A DNA stretch of 64,000 bases, from assembly GCF_027923405.1 (NCBI RefSeq), contig NZ_BQYI01000001.1, forward strand, positions 2,706,501 to 2,770,500, read 5' to 3'. Numbering within the stretch: the first letter of the stretch is position 1; each line of letters starts with the position of its first letter. The notes under the pieces are model-generated. The model was not told the origin of the DNA and did no database searches. It was given only the letters and a program-made list of their open reading frames with translations. Of this stretch, positions 1 to 8,117 are shown one piece after another. A program made the position numbers and the translations under genes. This DNA is from Paenibacillus sp. YYML68. Its GTDB lineage: Bacteria; Bacillota; Bacilli; Paenibacillales; NBRC-103111.

Positions 1-1029
1 CTATACGACCGCATCACCGAGCAGCTGGCAGCCAGCGGCATTGCGTTCGTCGAGCTCGCGGGTGTTGACCCGAATCCGCGGTTGACGACGGTACATAAGG
101 GAATCGAGCTGTGCCGTTCGGAGGGCGTCGAGCTGGTGCTCGCCGTCGGTGGGGGAAGCGTCATCGATGCTGCAAAGGCGATTGCAGCGGGCGTACCGTA
201 TGAGGGGGATGTGTGGGATTTCTACATGCGTAAGGCAGAGGTCAAGCGTGCATTGCCTCTGGCCACCGTGCTGACGATAACAGCAACGGGCTCCGAGATG
301 AACGGTAACACCGTTATTACGAATTGGAAGGAGCAGCTGAAGAAGGCGTTCGGCAGCATCCACACGTTCCCGAAGCTGTCCATTCTCGATCCAACGCTGA
401 CGTTCTCGGTACCGGCGAATCAGACGGTGTACGGCATTGTGGACATGATGTCGCATGTGTTCGAGCAATACTTCAGCTTGACGCCGAACACGCCGCTTCA
501 GGAACGTCTATGTGAATCAATACTGCAGACGGTGATCGAGAACGGTGAAGCAGCGCTTCGCAATCCGCAGGACCTGGACGCGCGCTCCAATCTGATGCTG
601 TGCGGCACGTATGCGCTCAACGGCGGCATGATCAGTGTCGGTGTGCAGACGGACTGGGCCTCCCACGGCATCGAGCACGAGGTGAGCGCGATCTATGATA
701 TTGCGCACGCAGCGGGACTGGCCATCATCTTCCCGAACTGGATGAAGTATGTGTATCAGGCACGGCCGGAGCGGTTCGCCCAGTTCGCGGTACGCGTCTG
801 GCAGGTTGATCCAGCAGGCAAGAGCACGGAGGAGCTGGCGCTTGCGGGTATTGAGGCGACGAGACAATATTTCACGCGGATCGGCGCACCGGCAACGCTC
901 GGCGACCTGAACATCGGCGAGGAGCATCTCGAGCGCATGGCGAAGGAGACGGTCCGCTTCGGTCCGGTCGGCTCGTTCAAGCCTCTCCACGAGGCAGACG
1001 TGCTCGAAATATTGCGCATGAGCTTGTAG
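1..1029 (+). CDS. Iron-containing alcohol dehydrogenase, 5' end outside window
   Basis: NAD(P)H-dependent, metal-binding group III alcohol/butanol dehydrogenase (YugJ/BDH-like), a soluble enzyme reducing aldehydes. The reading frame is open from base 1, so the N-terminus lies upstream of the window. The GGGS-x-D-x-AK nucleotide-binding loop (AVGGGSVIDAAKAIA) is encoded near 140-185. The metal-ligand region shows D-x3-H (VDMMSHVFEQY), and the later His-rich stretch HGIEHEVSAIYDIAHAAGLAI matches the iron ADH signature. A ferrous or zinc ion is expected from the family. The MFS gene follows after 16 bases, suggesting co-transcription. Confidence 0.93.
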   Translation, partial: LYDRITEQLAASGIAFVELAGVDPNPRLTTVHKGIELCRSEGVELVLAVGGGSVIDAAKAIAAGVPYEGDVWDFYMRKAEVKRALPLATVLTITATGSEMNGNTVITNWKEQLKKAFGSIHTFPKLSILDPTLTFSVPANQTVYGIVDMMSHVFEQYFSLTPNTPLQERLCESILQTVIENGEAALRNPQDLDARSNLMLCGTYALNGGMISVGVQTDWASHGIEHEVSAIYDIAHAAGLAIIFPNWMKYVYQARPERFAQFAVRVWQVDPAGKSTEELALAGIEATRQYFTRIGAPATLGDLNIGEEHLERMAKETVRFGPVGSFKPLHEADVLEILRMSL

Positions 1030-1045
1030 GAAGGCCGGACGAAGG

Positions 1046-2263
1046 GTGATGAGTCGATTGGGGAGCCGAGCTCAGCATATTCTGTTTGTCATCGTCACCG
1101 TACTGTACTGGTGCTCGATGTATGTCTATATGCCGATTCTGTCTCCATATCTGGAGCATGTCGGTATCGCCTACACGATGGTCGGAGTCGTGTTGGGTAG
1201 CTACGGCTTCACCCAGATCTTACTTCGTCTGCCCACTGGCATCGTATCGGATCGTCTGCGCAAGCGAAAGCCGTTCGTCGTGCTCGGACTGCTGTGCTTG
1301 TCGCTGAGCTGCGTCTGCTTCCTCGTCAGCGAGCAGCTCGGCTGGATGCTCGGCGGACGTATTCTCGCCGGGGTCGGGGCATCGTCCTGGGTCGCGTTCA
1401 CGGTCATGTACGCGGGTATGCATGCTAAGGAGCAAACGTCTCGCGCGATGGGGATGATCAGTCTGCTCATCGCAGGCGGTCAATTGCTCGGCATGAGCAT
1501 GAGCGGGCTGCTCGTCGAATCGTTCGGCTGGTTATCCGCGTTCTGGGCGGGGGCTGGGATCGGTCTTGCCGGTTGCCTGCTCGCACTCGGACTGAAGGAG
1601 CCTGGCGGACTGGAGGACCGCAAGCCGATGCGGCTCGAGGACGTGCTGCCCGTCATGAAGGATCGGCTCTTGTGGAAAGTATCAACGCTATCGATACTCG
1701 CCCATAGCGTGCTGTTCATCACGATGTTCGGCTTCACGCCGTCCTATGCGCTGCATCTCGGTGCAAGCAAGCTGCAGTTAACGCTCCTCGTGCTCGCCTT
1801 CATGGTGCCGCATGCTGCGACGGCGTACTACTCGGGTCGCTCGCTTGCGCCGCGCTTCGGCGCTTGGCCGGTCGTGCTGACGGGCTTCGTCGTCAGCGCC
1901 GTGTGCTCGGCCGCGACGTCGGTCGTGCCGACGTTCGGGCTGCTCGTGCTGACGCAGGCAGTGAACGGCTGCGTGCAGGGGCTGCACTTCCCACTGCTGC
2001 TCAGCCTGTCGATCCAGCATGTGGCCGAGGAGAAGCGGGCAACAGCTATGGGCTTCTACCAGGCGACGTATGCGATCGGCATGTTCGCCGGGCCGTTCCT
2101 TGCCGGAGCGTTGAACGATTGGGGCGGACTGCGCAGCGGCTTCTACTTCGCGGGGCTCGTAGGTCTGATTGCCGCGTACTTGACGCATCGCTGGTTCTTG
2201 TCTGCTAGCGTGCGTAGCGTGAAGGGACCTGTACCGGTGCAGGGCAAAACGGAGACGTCATAG
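1046..2263 (+). CDS. MFS transporter, 12 TM
   Basis: Major facilitator superfamily permease of 405 residues, the normal length for a 12-helix drug/sugar exporter. Motif A is visible after TM2 as G-x-x-SDRLRKRKP (residues ~62-75). A long cytoplasmic loop follows TM6 (GLKEPGGLEDRKPMRLEDV). The start is GTG 1046 or ATG 1049, behind GAAGGG. It lies 16 bases after the alcohol dehydrogenase, so the two are probably one transcript. The substrate cannot be read from the sequence. Confidence 0.9.
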   Translation: MMSRLGSRAQHILFVIVTVLYWCSMYVYMPILSPYLEHVGIAYTMVGVVLGSYGFTQILLRLPTGIVSDRLRKRKPFVVLGLLCLSLSCVCFLVSEQLGWMLGGRILAGVGASSWVAFTVMYAGMHAKEQTSRAMGMISLLIAGGQLLGMSMSGLLVESFGWLSAFWAGAGIGLAGCLLALGLKEPGGLEDRKPMRLEDVLPVMKDRLLWKVSTLSILAHSVLFITMFGFTPSYALHLGASKLQLTLLVLAFMVPHAATAYYSGRSLAPRFGAWPVVLTGFVVSAVCSAATSVVPTFGLLVLTQAVNGCVQGLHFPLLLSLSIQHVAEEKRATAMGFYQATYAIGMFAGPFLAGALNDWGGLRSGFYFAGLVGLIAAYLTHRWFLSASVRSVKGPVPVQGKTETS

Positions 2264-2309
2264 CCGCATAACAGCTGCCTCAATCGCAGACACTGTCAGA
2301 TGAGGTGAT

Positions 2310-2669
2310 GTGCTGGTGCTATGGCTAATAATTGCCGGGTCGATCGTCGGCCCGTGGCTGATGGTACTCCTGCGCCGCTGCAGACCGCAAGCGGCGCTCG
2401 TGTTCGACTGGCTCGCGCTAGCCGCGCTGTACGGCTTCGGCCTGAGCTCGGCGGCGGCCGTATATACGATCCGGGTGAACCATACGGTGATGATGACGGA
2501 GGTGCACCGCATCTTCTACGATCCCGTATTCCTCGCCAGCGCGGCTTACTTCGGATTGTACGTGCTGTATGCCGCATGGTGGAGCTTGACTGCAGCTGTT
2601 CCAATGCGATACTTCCCAGATGCAGTTGTCAAGCTGACGTTCGGCCGGAAAGCTGAGAAAGAACGATGA
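2310..2669 (+). CDS. Small hydrophobic membrane protein, unknown
   Basis: 119-residue protein with a GTG start behind TGAGGTGAT. Three hydrophobic stretches fit membrane helices (about residues 2-20, 31-52 and 74-96), and the tail is basic (KLTFGRKAEKER). I do not recognise the family. It lies 46 bases downstream of the MFS gene in the same orientation and is followed by a hairpin at 2694-2736, so it probably ends the same transcript. Confidence 0.7.
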   Translation: MLVLWLIIAGSIVGPWLMVLLRRCRPQAALVFDWLALAALYGFGLSSAAAVYTIRVNHTVMMTEVHRIFYDPVFLASAAYFGLYVLYAAWWSLTAAVPMRYFPDAVVKLTFGRKAEKER

Positions 2670-2693
2670 AAACTGAGAAATATAGGAATTAAT

Positions 2694-2745
2694 GACGTCC
2701 TGCTTACGCGCTCTGATCAAGCCGTGCAGGGCGTCTTTCTATTTA
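2694..2745 (+). terminator. Probable rho-independent terminator
   Basis: GACGTCCTGC (2694-2703) pairs with GCAGGGCGTC (2726-2735) with one wobble, and TCTTTCTATTT follows. The loop is long (22 nt), which lowers confidence. It closes the 1-2669 gene group. Confidence 0.5.
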
Positions 2746-2960
2746 GAGGTAATAGGCCAGTACTGTATCAGTGACCACACGAAGAACGATGAAACAACGC
2801 TGTCTCAGAAGCTGTCAACAAGCATATTTTGCTAGTGAAACCGCCGTTCTGTGAAAAAAATGCTATAAAAAAACACTATGCGCAAAAGTTATAAGCTGTT
2901 ATACTGTTCCAAAGGAATCATTTCCTTCTACTTATCTGTGTAAGAGGGGGCGTTAATAGC
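2746..2960. other. Intergenic region with possible promoter
   Basis: No gene seen. An A-rich tract (2850-2885) leads to TATACT at 2900-2905, a possible -10 box for the oxidoreductase operon. No convincing -35 box stands 17 bases upstream. AAGAGGGGGCG at 2941-2951 supplies the ribosome binding site for the next gene. Confidence 0.35.
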
Positions 2961-3971
2961 ATGAAGGTTCTTCCGAAAACGAACGAACTCGGTTTCTTTG
3001 AAATTCGGCTCGAATCGATCGGTGGTCTGGGAGCCAACCTCGCGGGTAAAATGCTCGCTGAAGCTGGTGTTGTTGGTAGCGGTTTCAACGGCGTAAGCTT
3101 CTCTTCCTACGGCTCCGAGAAAAAAGGTTCTCCGGTTAAGGCACATATCCGCTTCTGCGATCTGGATGTGAACATCCGTGATACGACGCCTGTTGAGCGT
3201 CCGCACGTCGTCGGCGTGTTCCATGAAAACCTGTCCAAAACAAATAACGTCATTAGTGGCATCTATGAAGATTCTGTTGTTCTGGTCAATTCTGAGAAGG
3301 ATCCGGAGCTGTTGAAGGATAAGCTGAAAATGATCGGGGGCACGCTCGCGGTTGTTGATGCTACAGGCATTGCGCTTGATGAGAAAAACCGTGTCAACAT
3401 GGCGATGCTGGGCGGACTGTTCCGTCTGTGCGAGTTCCTCGACTTCGAGCATATGAAGAGCATTATTCGCAAAAGTCTGGAGAAGAAGTATCCGGGTGCA
3501 GTAGAGCCGGCTCTGCGCACGTTCCAGCGCGGCTACGACGAGGTGAAGTTCCAGACGTTCGCCGTTCCGGAAGGTCAAGAGATGCCGAAGCCTACACGTT
3601 GGGACGTTCCGGTATATGGCTACCTGTCCCAAGCAATCGGCGGTATGGTATCGAATCCGGGTAACAGCATTCTGAAGGATTTGTCGATCTCCCGCAGCGG
3701 CATGATGCCTCACTTCGACGATGAGAAGTGCATTCACTGTGCAGCCTGTGATACGGCCTGTCCAGACTTCTGCTTCGTGTGGGATGAGCAGGCGGACAAG
3801 AAGGGCAGGCCGCAAATGTTCCTGCAGGGCATCGATTATCAATATTGCAAGGGCTGTCTGAAGTGTGTCGTAGCCTGTCCGACCGAGGCGCTGTCCTCGA
3901 ACCGTGAGACGGAAGGCTATGCGGAGGAGCACCGTGTTCCTCATCGTTTCGACCTGGCGCAAAACAATTGA
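2961..3971 (+). CDS. 2-oxoacid:ferredoxin oxidoreductase, fused gamma-delta subunit
   Basis: Partner of the alpha-beta protein downstream in CoA-dependent oxidative decarboxylation of a 2-oxoacid (pyruvate or a related acid) with ferredoxin reduction. Residues ~10-190 form the gamma domain: IGGLGANLAGKMLAEAG, then YGSEKKGSPV, the counterpart of the family YGPERRGG motif. Residues ~250-325 form a two-cluster ferredoxin domain (delta) with CIHCAACDTACPDFC and CKGCLKCVVACP, each giving a [4Fe-4S] ligand set. In many organisms gamma and delta are separate genes; here they are one. The 336-aa length fits a fusion. Which 2-oxoacid is used cannot be decided. Confidence 0.9.
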   Translation: MKVLPKTNELGFFEIRLESIGGLGANLAGKMLAEAGVVGSGFNGVSFSSYGSEKKGSPVKAHIRFCDLDVNIRDTTPVERPHVVGVFHENLSKTNNVISGIYEDSVVLVNSEKDPELLKDKLKMIGGTLAVVDATGIALDEKNRVNMAMLGGLFRLCEFLDFEHMKSIIRKSLEKKYPGAVEPALRTFQRGYDEVKFQTFAVPEGQEMPKPTRWDVPVYGYLSQAIGGMVSNPGNSILKDLSISRSGMMPHFDDEKCIHCAACDTACPDFCFVWDEQADKKGRPQMFLQGIDYQYCKGCLKCVVACPTEALSSNRETEGYAEEHRVPHRFDLAQNN

Positions 3972-3994
3972 TCCGGAAGAGGTGAACGAATACA

Positions 3995-6298
3995 ATGTCT
4001 ATCGATATCAATAAAGAAGTAAGCAAGGGCACCGTGGAGCAGCGTATGGTGTACGAGTCGGGTAACGAGATGGCAGCCTATGCGGCTCATCAAATTAACT
4101 ATCACGTAATGGGATATTTCCCAATCTCCCCATCGACCGAGGTGGCTCAGTTCCTCGACTTGATGAAGGCGAACGGGCAGCATGACATTAAGCTGATTCC
4201 AGCTGACGGCGAGCACGGCTCCGCAGGTATTTGCTACGGTGCGTCGACGGCGGGCGGTCGCGTATTCAACGCGACGAGCGCGAACGGTTACCTGTACATG
4301 CTCGAGCAAATGCCGGTGCAGTCGGGAACACGCTTCCCGATGGTTATGAACCTCGTCTGCCGCTCGGTATCCGGACCGCTGAACATTCACGGTGATCACT
4401 CCGACCTGTACTACGCGCTGAACACGGGCTGGCCGATTCTGATGTGTCGTGACCCGCAGGCCGTATACGATATGAATATTATGGCGATCAAGCTTGCGGA
4501 GGACCCTGAGGTTCGCTTGCCGGTTATCGTGGCTTCCGACGGCTACTTCACATCTCACCAGAAGCGCCGTGTCCAGACGTTCGCGAAGCGTGAGGACGTA
4601 CATGCGTTCGTCGGCGAAGCGCCGCAAAACTTCCCGCACGTGCTTGATCGGAACAATCCGATCACCGTTGGTCCTTACATGAACGAGCCGGACTACATCA
4701 ACAACTGCTACCAGCAGTCTGAAGCGATGTACCGTGCTGGTGAAGTGTTCGATCGCATTCAGAAGGAATACGAGCAGCTGACAGGCCGCGAGTATCCGAT
4801 CCTCGACCTGTACCGGATGGAGGATGCTGAGGTAGCGGTCTTCCTGATGAACTCCTCGTCGGAGATCATCAAGGACGTTGTCGACCAGCTCCGCGAGCAG
4901 GGCATCAAGGCCGGCTCGATCGCGCCGAACATGATTCGTCCGTTCCCGGCGAAGCAGATTGCCGAGGCGCTCAAGAACGTGAAGGCTGTTACCATCGGTG
5001 ACCGTGCAGACTCTTACGGCGCTCACGGCGGCAACATGTCGCTTGAGATTCGCGCAGCACTCTTCACAGCTGGCTATACCGACACGCAAGTCATCAGCCG
5101 TGTATATGGCCTCGGCGGTAAAGACTTCTACGCTGAGGATGGACATGCGTTCTTCCAGATGGCGATTGATGCGATGAATGCGGGCAAGGTAGATGTTCCG
5201 TTCGACTACTACGGACATACGGCTGGCGATCCGAACAAGAAGCCAATGCGCGTCATCGAGCCGATGAAGTACGAGGATCTGAACACAGGTCTTATTACGG
5301 TTAATAAAGATGAAGAAACAGGCCAGCTGAAGGTAAAGGTTCCACCGATCCGCCAGCTGACGAAGAAGCCGAAGCGTCTTGCTCCAGGTCACGGCGCATG
5401 TCCGGGCTGCGGTATCTTCTCCGGTCTCGAGCTGTTCTTCAAGGGTATCGAGGGCGATATCGTGGCGCTGTTCCATACAGGCTGCGCGATGGTTGTTACG
5501 ACTGGTTATCCGTACTCCTCGCATAAGGCGACGTACATCCATAACTTGTTCCAGAGCGGTGCAGCTACGCTGTCCGGCGTCGTGGAAATGTTCTGGGAGC
5601 GTAAGCGCCGCGGCGAGCTCGATCATCTGAACCTGCCTGCGGACTTCACGTTCGTCATGATTACAGGCGATGGCGGTATGGACATCGGTATGGGTCCTGC
5701 GATCGGTGCTGCATTGCGTAACCATAAGATGATCATCCTCGAGTACGATAACGAGGGCTACATGAATACAGGCGCTCAGCTGTCGTATTCGACACCGCTC
5801 GGTCACCGTACCTCGACGTCGAACGTCGGCAAGCATCAGGGCGGTAAGCTGTTCCACCATAAGGATACGCCTCAGATTATGGCGGCGACGAACATTCCTT
5901 ATGTGTTCACAGGCTCCGAGTCGCTTCCGCAGGACCTTCTGAAGAAGGCGGCGAAGGCGCAATACTATGCACAGAATGAAGGTCTGGTGTATGGTAAAAT
6001 TCTGATCACGTGCCCGCTGAACTGGCTCTCCGAGGAGCAGATCGGTCAGACGCTGATCGACGAAGCGGTGAACAGCTGCTTCTTCCCGATGTACGAGATC
6101 GAGAATGGCGTAACGACGATCACGTACAATCCAGAGGACAAGAACAAGCGAATTCCGGTCGGCGACTGGCTCAAGAACATGGGCAAGACGAAGCATCTGA
6201 CGAAGCCGGAATACGCAGATGCACTTCAATCGTTCGAGAACGAGGTCGAGCGTCGCTGGAGCCGTCTGAAGGCTAGACACGAGAATGCTTACCTGTAA
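3995..6298 (+). CDS. 2-oxoacid:ferredoxin oxidoreductase, fused alpha-beta subunit
   Basis: 767-residue catalytic subunit. The N-terminal half is the alpha domain (GYFPISPSTEVAQFL, then the PADGEHGSAG segment with the family glutamate). The C-terminal part from ~residue 465 is the beta domain: GHGACPGCG and HTGCAM supply cluster cysteines, and the thiamine diphosphate site reads GDGGMDIGMG followed by YDNEGYMNTGAQ. It starts at ATG 3995 behind GGAAGAGGTG, 23 bases after the gamma-delta gene, so the pair makes one enzyme. Fusing four subunits into two genes is compact. A hairpin at 6342-6376 follows. Confidence 0.92.
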   Translation: MSIDINKEVSKGTVEQRMVYESGNEMAAYAAHQINYHVMGYFPISPSTEVAQFLDLMKANGQHDIKLIPADGEHGSAGICYGASTAGGRVFNATSANGYLYMLEQMPVQSGTRFPMVMNLVCRSVSGPLNIHGDHSDLYYALNTGWPILMCRDPQAVYDMNIMAIKLAEDPEVRLPVIVASDGYFTSHQKRRVQTFAKREDVHAFVGEAPQNFPHVLDRNNPITVGPYMNEPDYINNCYQQSEAMYRAGEVFDRIQKEYEQLTGREYPILDLYRMEDAEVAVFLMNSSSEIIKDVVDQLREQGIKAGSIAPNMIRPFPAKQIAEALKNVKAVTIGDRADSYGAHGGNMSLEIRAALFTAGYTDTQVISRVYGLGGKDFYAEDGHAFFQMAIDAMNAGKVDVPFDYYGHTAGDPNKKPMRVIEPMKYEDLNTGLITVNKDEETGQLKVKVPPIRQLTKKPKRLAPGHGACPGCGIFSGLELFFKGIEGDIVALFHTGCAMVVTTGYPYSSHKATYIHNLFQSGAATLSGVVEMFWERKRRGELDHLNLPADFTFVMITGDGGMDIGMGPAIGAALRNHKMIILEYDNEGYMNTGAQLSYSTPLGHRTSTSNVGKHQGGKLFHHKDTPQIMAATNIPYVFTGSESLPQDLLKKAAKAQYYAQNEGLVYGKILITCPLNWLSEEQIGQTLIDEAVNSCFFPMYEIENGVTTITYNPEDKNKRIPVGDWLKNMGKTKHLTKPEYADALQSFENEVERRWSRLKARHENAYL

Positions 6299-6341
6299 AG
6301 CTCTATAAGAGCAAATAGCACCCCGCGATACGGGGAAACAT

Positions 6342-6380
6342 AAGAGGCGCAAACTCGACAAGGGCTTGCGCCTCTTCTCT
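6342..6380 (+). terminator. Terminator after oxidoreductase operon
   Basis: AAGAGGCGCAA (6342-6352) pairs perfectly with TTGCGCCTCTT (6366-6376) around a 13-nt loop. Only a weak pyrimidine run follows (CTCT). A second small hairpin, CCCCG-N5-CGGGG, lies at 6321-6335. Confidence 0.6.
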
Positions 6381-6419
6381 ACGAGCTGTACATCTGAACC
6401 GACAGGAGGTGCTGTACCG

Positions 6420-6713
6420 ATGCCTTATGTACTGCGACAAGAGCAGACTGGCGAGATCGCCGCATGCATCCAGAAAAATAATTACAACATCGACTACTAC
6501 GGTGTGAAGCAGTGGGACGATGAGGAGGAAGCCGAGGCGCAACGAGACACGTTCTTGAACGACCTCGGACACGAGCACTTGGGCGGCTGGCTTGTGGTGA
6601 AGCTGGATGAGCATCGCGTGAAGGTGTGCAATGTGAAGCTGAAGAACGATCCGACAAGGGTGCTGACGATGACGCCCGATGGAGCGCTTAACGTACATAC
6701 GCGTCAAGGCTAA
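6420..6713 (+). CDS. Conserved-looking hypothetical protein, 97 aa
   Basis: Start ATG 6420 was chosen because AGGAGGT (6404-6410) stands nine bases upstream; a longer frame begins inside the preceding terminator. The protein is small and acidic: an amphipathic N-half (QKNNYNIDYYG) and a charged middle (DDEEEAEAQRD). No signal peptide or membrane segment. Family not recognised. It precedes another unknown gene by 30 bases, and the two likely share a transcript that ends at 7286-7323. Confidence 0.75.
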   Translation: MPYVLRQEQTGEIAACIQKNNYNIDYYGVKQWDDEEEAEAQRDTFLNDLGHEHLGGWLVVKLDEHRVKVCNVKLKNDPTRVLTMTPDGALNVHTRQG

Positions 6714-6743
6714 GCTATAACGGCATGGAGGCGATAATAATTC

Positions 6744-7274
6744 ATGGAGCTGACGACGAATCCTTTTACCGTATTTGAGACCTTGAGCAGCAAGGAGGAG
6801 CTGGAGCAGTTTCGAGTCAAGATGAGCGAGGGCGGCTTCACGCCGTTCCGGCTGTTCCTGGAGCGATTCCGCGACTGGCTTAAGAGCTATGAGGATGCAG
6901 GCTGCGAGCGGACCAGCGAGCTGCTGCGTACAGCGAGGGAGCTGTTCCCGGAGCCTGGTGCCTTCAGTCCATCGTGGGCGAGCATCTGGGACGAGTTCGA
7001 GAGCATCTGCTTCCATAAGCAGACTGTATTCGAAGCGATCCCGGCCTCAGAGCGAGAAGGCGAGTGGCAGGTGCTGATCGACAATCCGTACACAAATTCG
7101 GAGCTGGTCTGCTATCCGAGTCTGTCGTTCATCGAGGGCGCCTATATGTATGCGTACTTCCGTACTGATCTGAAGCAGAACGAATATATTCGACTTCAGA
7201 AGATCCAGAATGTGATCATGGCATTCGGTAGCGACCGTGAGGAGCTGTCTGCGGGAGCTCATTCGAACAAATAG
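6744..7274 (+). CDS. Hypothetical cytoplasmic protein, 176 aa
   Basis: The ATG start lies behind GGAGGCGAT. The protein is soluble and acidic, with aromatic-rich central helices (FRLFLERFRDWLKSYED; WASIWDEFESICF) and no recognisable catalytic motif. Family not recognised. The stop codon is immediately followed by a strong terminator, so the gene ends the transcript begun by the 97-aa gene. Confidence 0.75.
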   Translation: MELTTNPFTVFETLSSKEELEQFRVKMSEGGFTPFRLFLERFRDWLKSYEDAGCERTSELLRTARELFPEPGAFSPSWASIWDEFESICFHKQTVFEAIPASEREGEWQVLIDNPYTNSELVCYPSLSFIEGAYMYAYFRTDLKQNEYIRLQKIQNVIMAFGSDREELSAGAHSNK

Positions 7275-7285
7275 ATGCAGGCTCG

Positions 7286-7323
7286 AAAGCGTATGCGCGA
7301 TTTGGCGTGTGCGCTTTTTTTTT
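7286..7323 (+). terminator. Strong rho-independent terminator
   Basis: AAAGCGTATGCGC (7286-7298) pairs over 13 bases (three wobbles) with 7305-7317, and nine T follow (7315-7323). It separates the hypothetical pair from the two-component operon, and shows that the long open frame running through it into the regulator is not its real start. Confidence 0.87.
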
Positions 7324-7406
7324 CATATCGAACACGTATGGTGTTGGAGCATAGAGCCGTATTGCCGCGGGTAGCCTATTATTATGAAATTCACTTACGG
7401 GCGGCG

Positions 7407-8117
7407 ATGCAGGTGAAGGAGCGAATACTGATCGTAGAGGACGAGCCGCATATTGCGCGTGTGCTAGAGCTGGAGCTGCGGCACGAGGGCTATGAGGTGA
7501 CGATTGCTACTGACGGGCTGCGCGGTCTGGAGCTGGCTGGTAGCGAGGCTTGGAGCTTGATTGTGCTAGATGTGATGCTGCCTGGAATCGATGGACTGGA
7601 GCTGCTGCGCAGATTAAGAGCGGAAGGAAGCTCTGTTCCTGTGCTGCTGCTGACGGCACGCGATACGACGGACAATATCGTTGAAGGGTTAGACCTTGGC
7701 GCTGGTGACTATGTCACCAAGCCATTCGCAGCGCCTGAGCTGCTGGCCCGCATCCGCAGCTTAATCAGGCTGTCTCGACAGACGCCAGTGGCTGGTAGCT
7801 GTCCCGGGGGTGAGCTGCTGCATGCAGCAGGACTCTCCCTACATACGTCTACTCGCAAGGTCGAGCGGGACGGTCAGTCGATTGAGCTGACGCCGACCGA
7901 GTTCGAGCTGCTGCATTACATGCTGAAGCATCAGGGTGAGGTGCTCAGCCGCGACCGTCTAATCGAGGACGTGTGGGGGTATTCGCATACTGGGGACACG
8001 AACGTCGTGGATGTGTATATCCGCTACCTGAGGCAGAAGATTGATCAAGGCTATAGGCCGAAGCTGCTACAGACCGTACGAGGTGTCGGCTATAGGCTGG
8101 AAGGTGCAGAGTCATGA
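7407..8117 (+). CDS. OmpR-family response regulator
   Basis: 236 residues from ATG 7407 (GTG 7413 is the alternative; the Shine-Dalgarno is weak for both). The receiver domain carries the acidic pair E11-D12, phosphoacceptor D55 in IVLDVMLPG, and conserved Lys in VTKPF. The C-terminal winged helix (~residues 140-232) ends with the typical TVRGVGYRLE. It should be phosphorylated by the kinase whose ATG overlaps its stop (ATGA), and then bind DNA. The layout resembles ArlR/YkoG-type regulators; the signal is unknown. Confidence 0.93.
   Translation: MQVKERILIVEDEPHIARVLELELRHEGYEVTIATDGLRGLELAGSEAWSLIVLDVMLPGIDGLELLRRLRAEGSSVPVLLLTARDTTDNIVEGLDLGAGDYVTKPFAAPELLARIRSLIRLSRQTPVAGSCPGGELLHAAGLSLHTSTRKVERDGQSIELTPTEFELLHYMLKHQGEVLSRDRLIEDVWGYSHTGDTNVVDVYIRYLRQKIDQGYRPKLLQTVRGVGYRLEGAES

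Noticed and set aside
2928-3995. 355-codon minus-strand frame
   Set aside because: Antisense shadow of the gamma-delta gene with no protein-like motifs.
3941-6361. 806-codon open frame on the minus strand
   Set aside because: It lies exactly opposite the fused oxidoreductase gene, has no ribosome binding site and reads as Leu/Arg/His-rich antisense. It is a by-product of GC-rich codon use.
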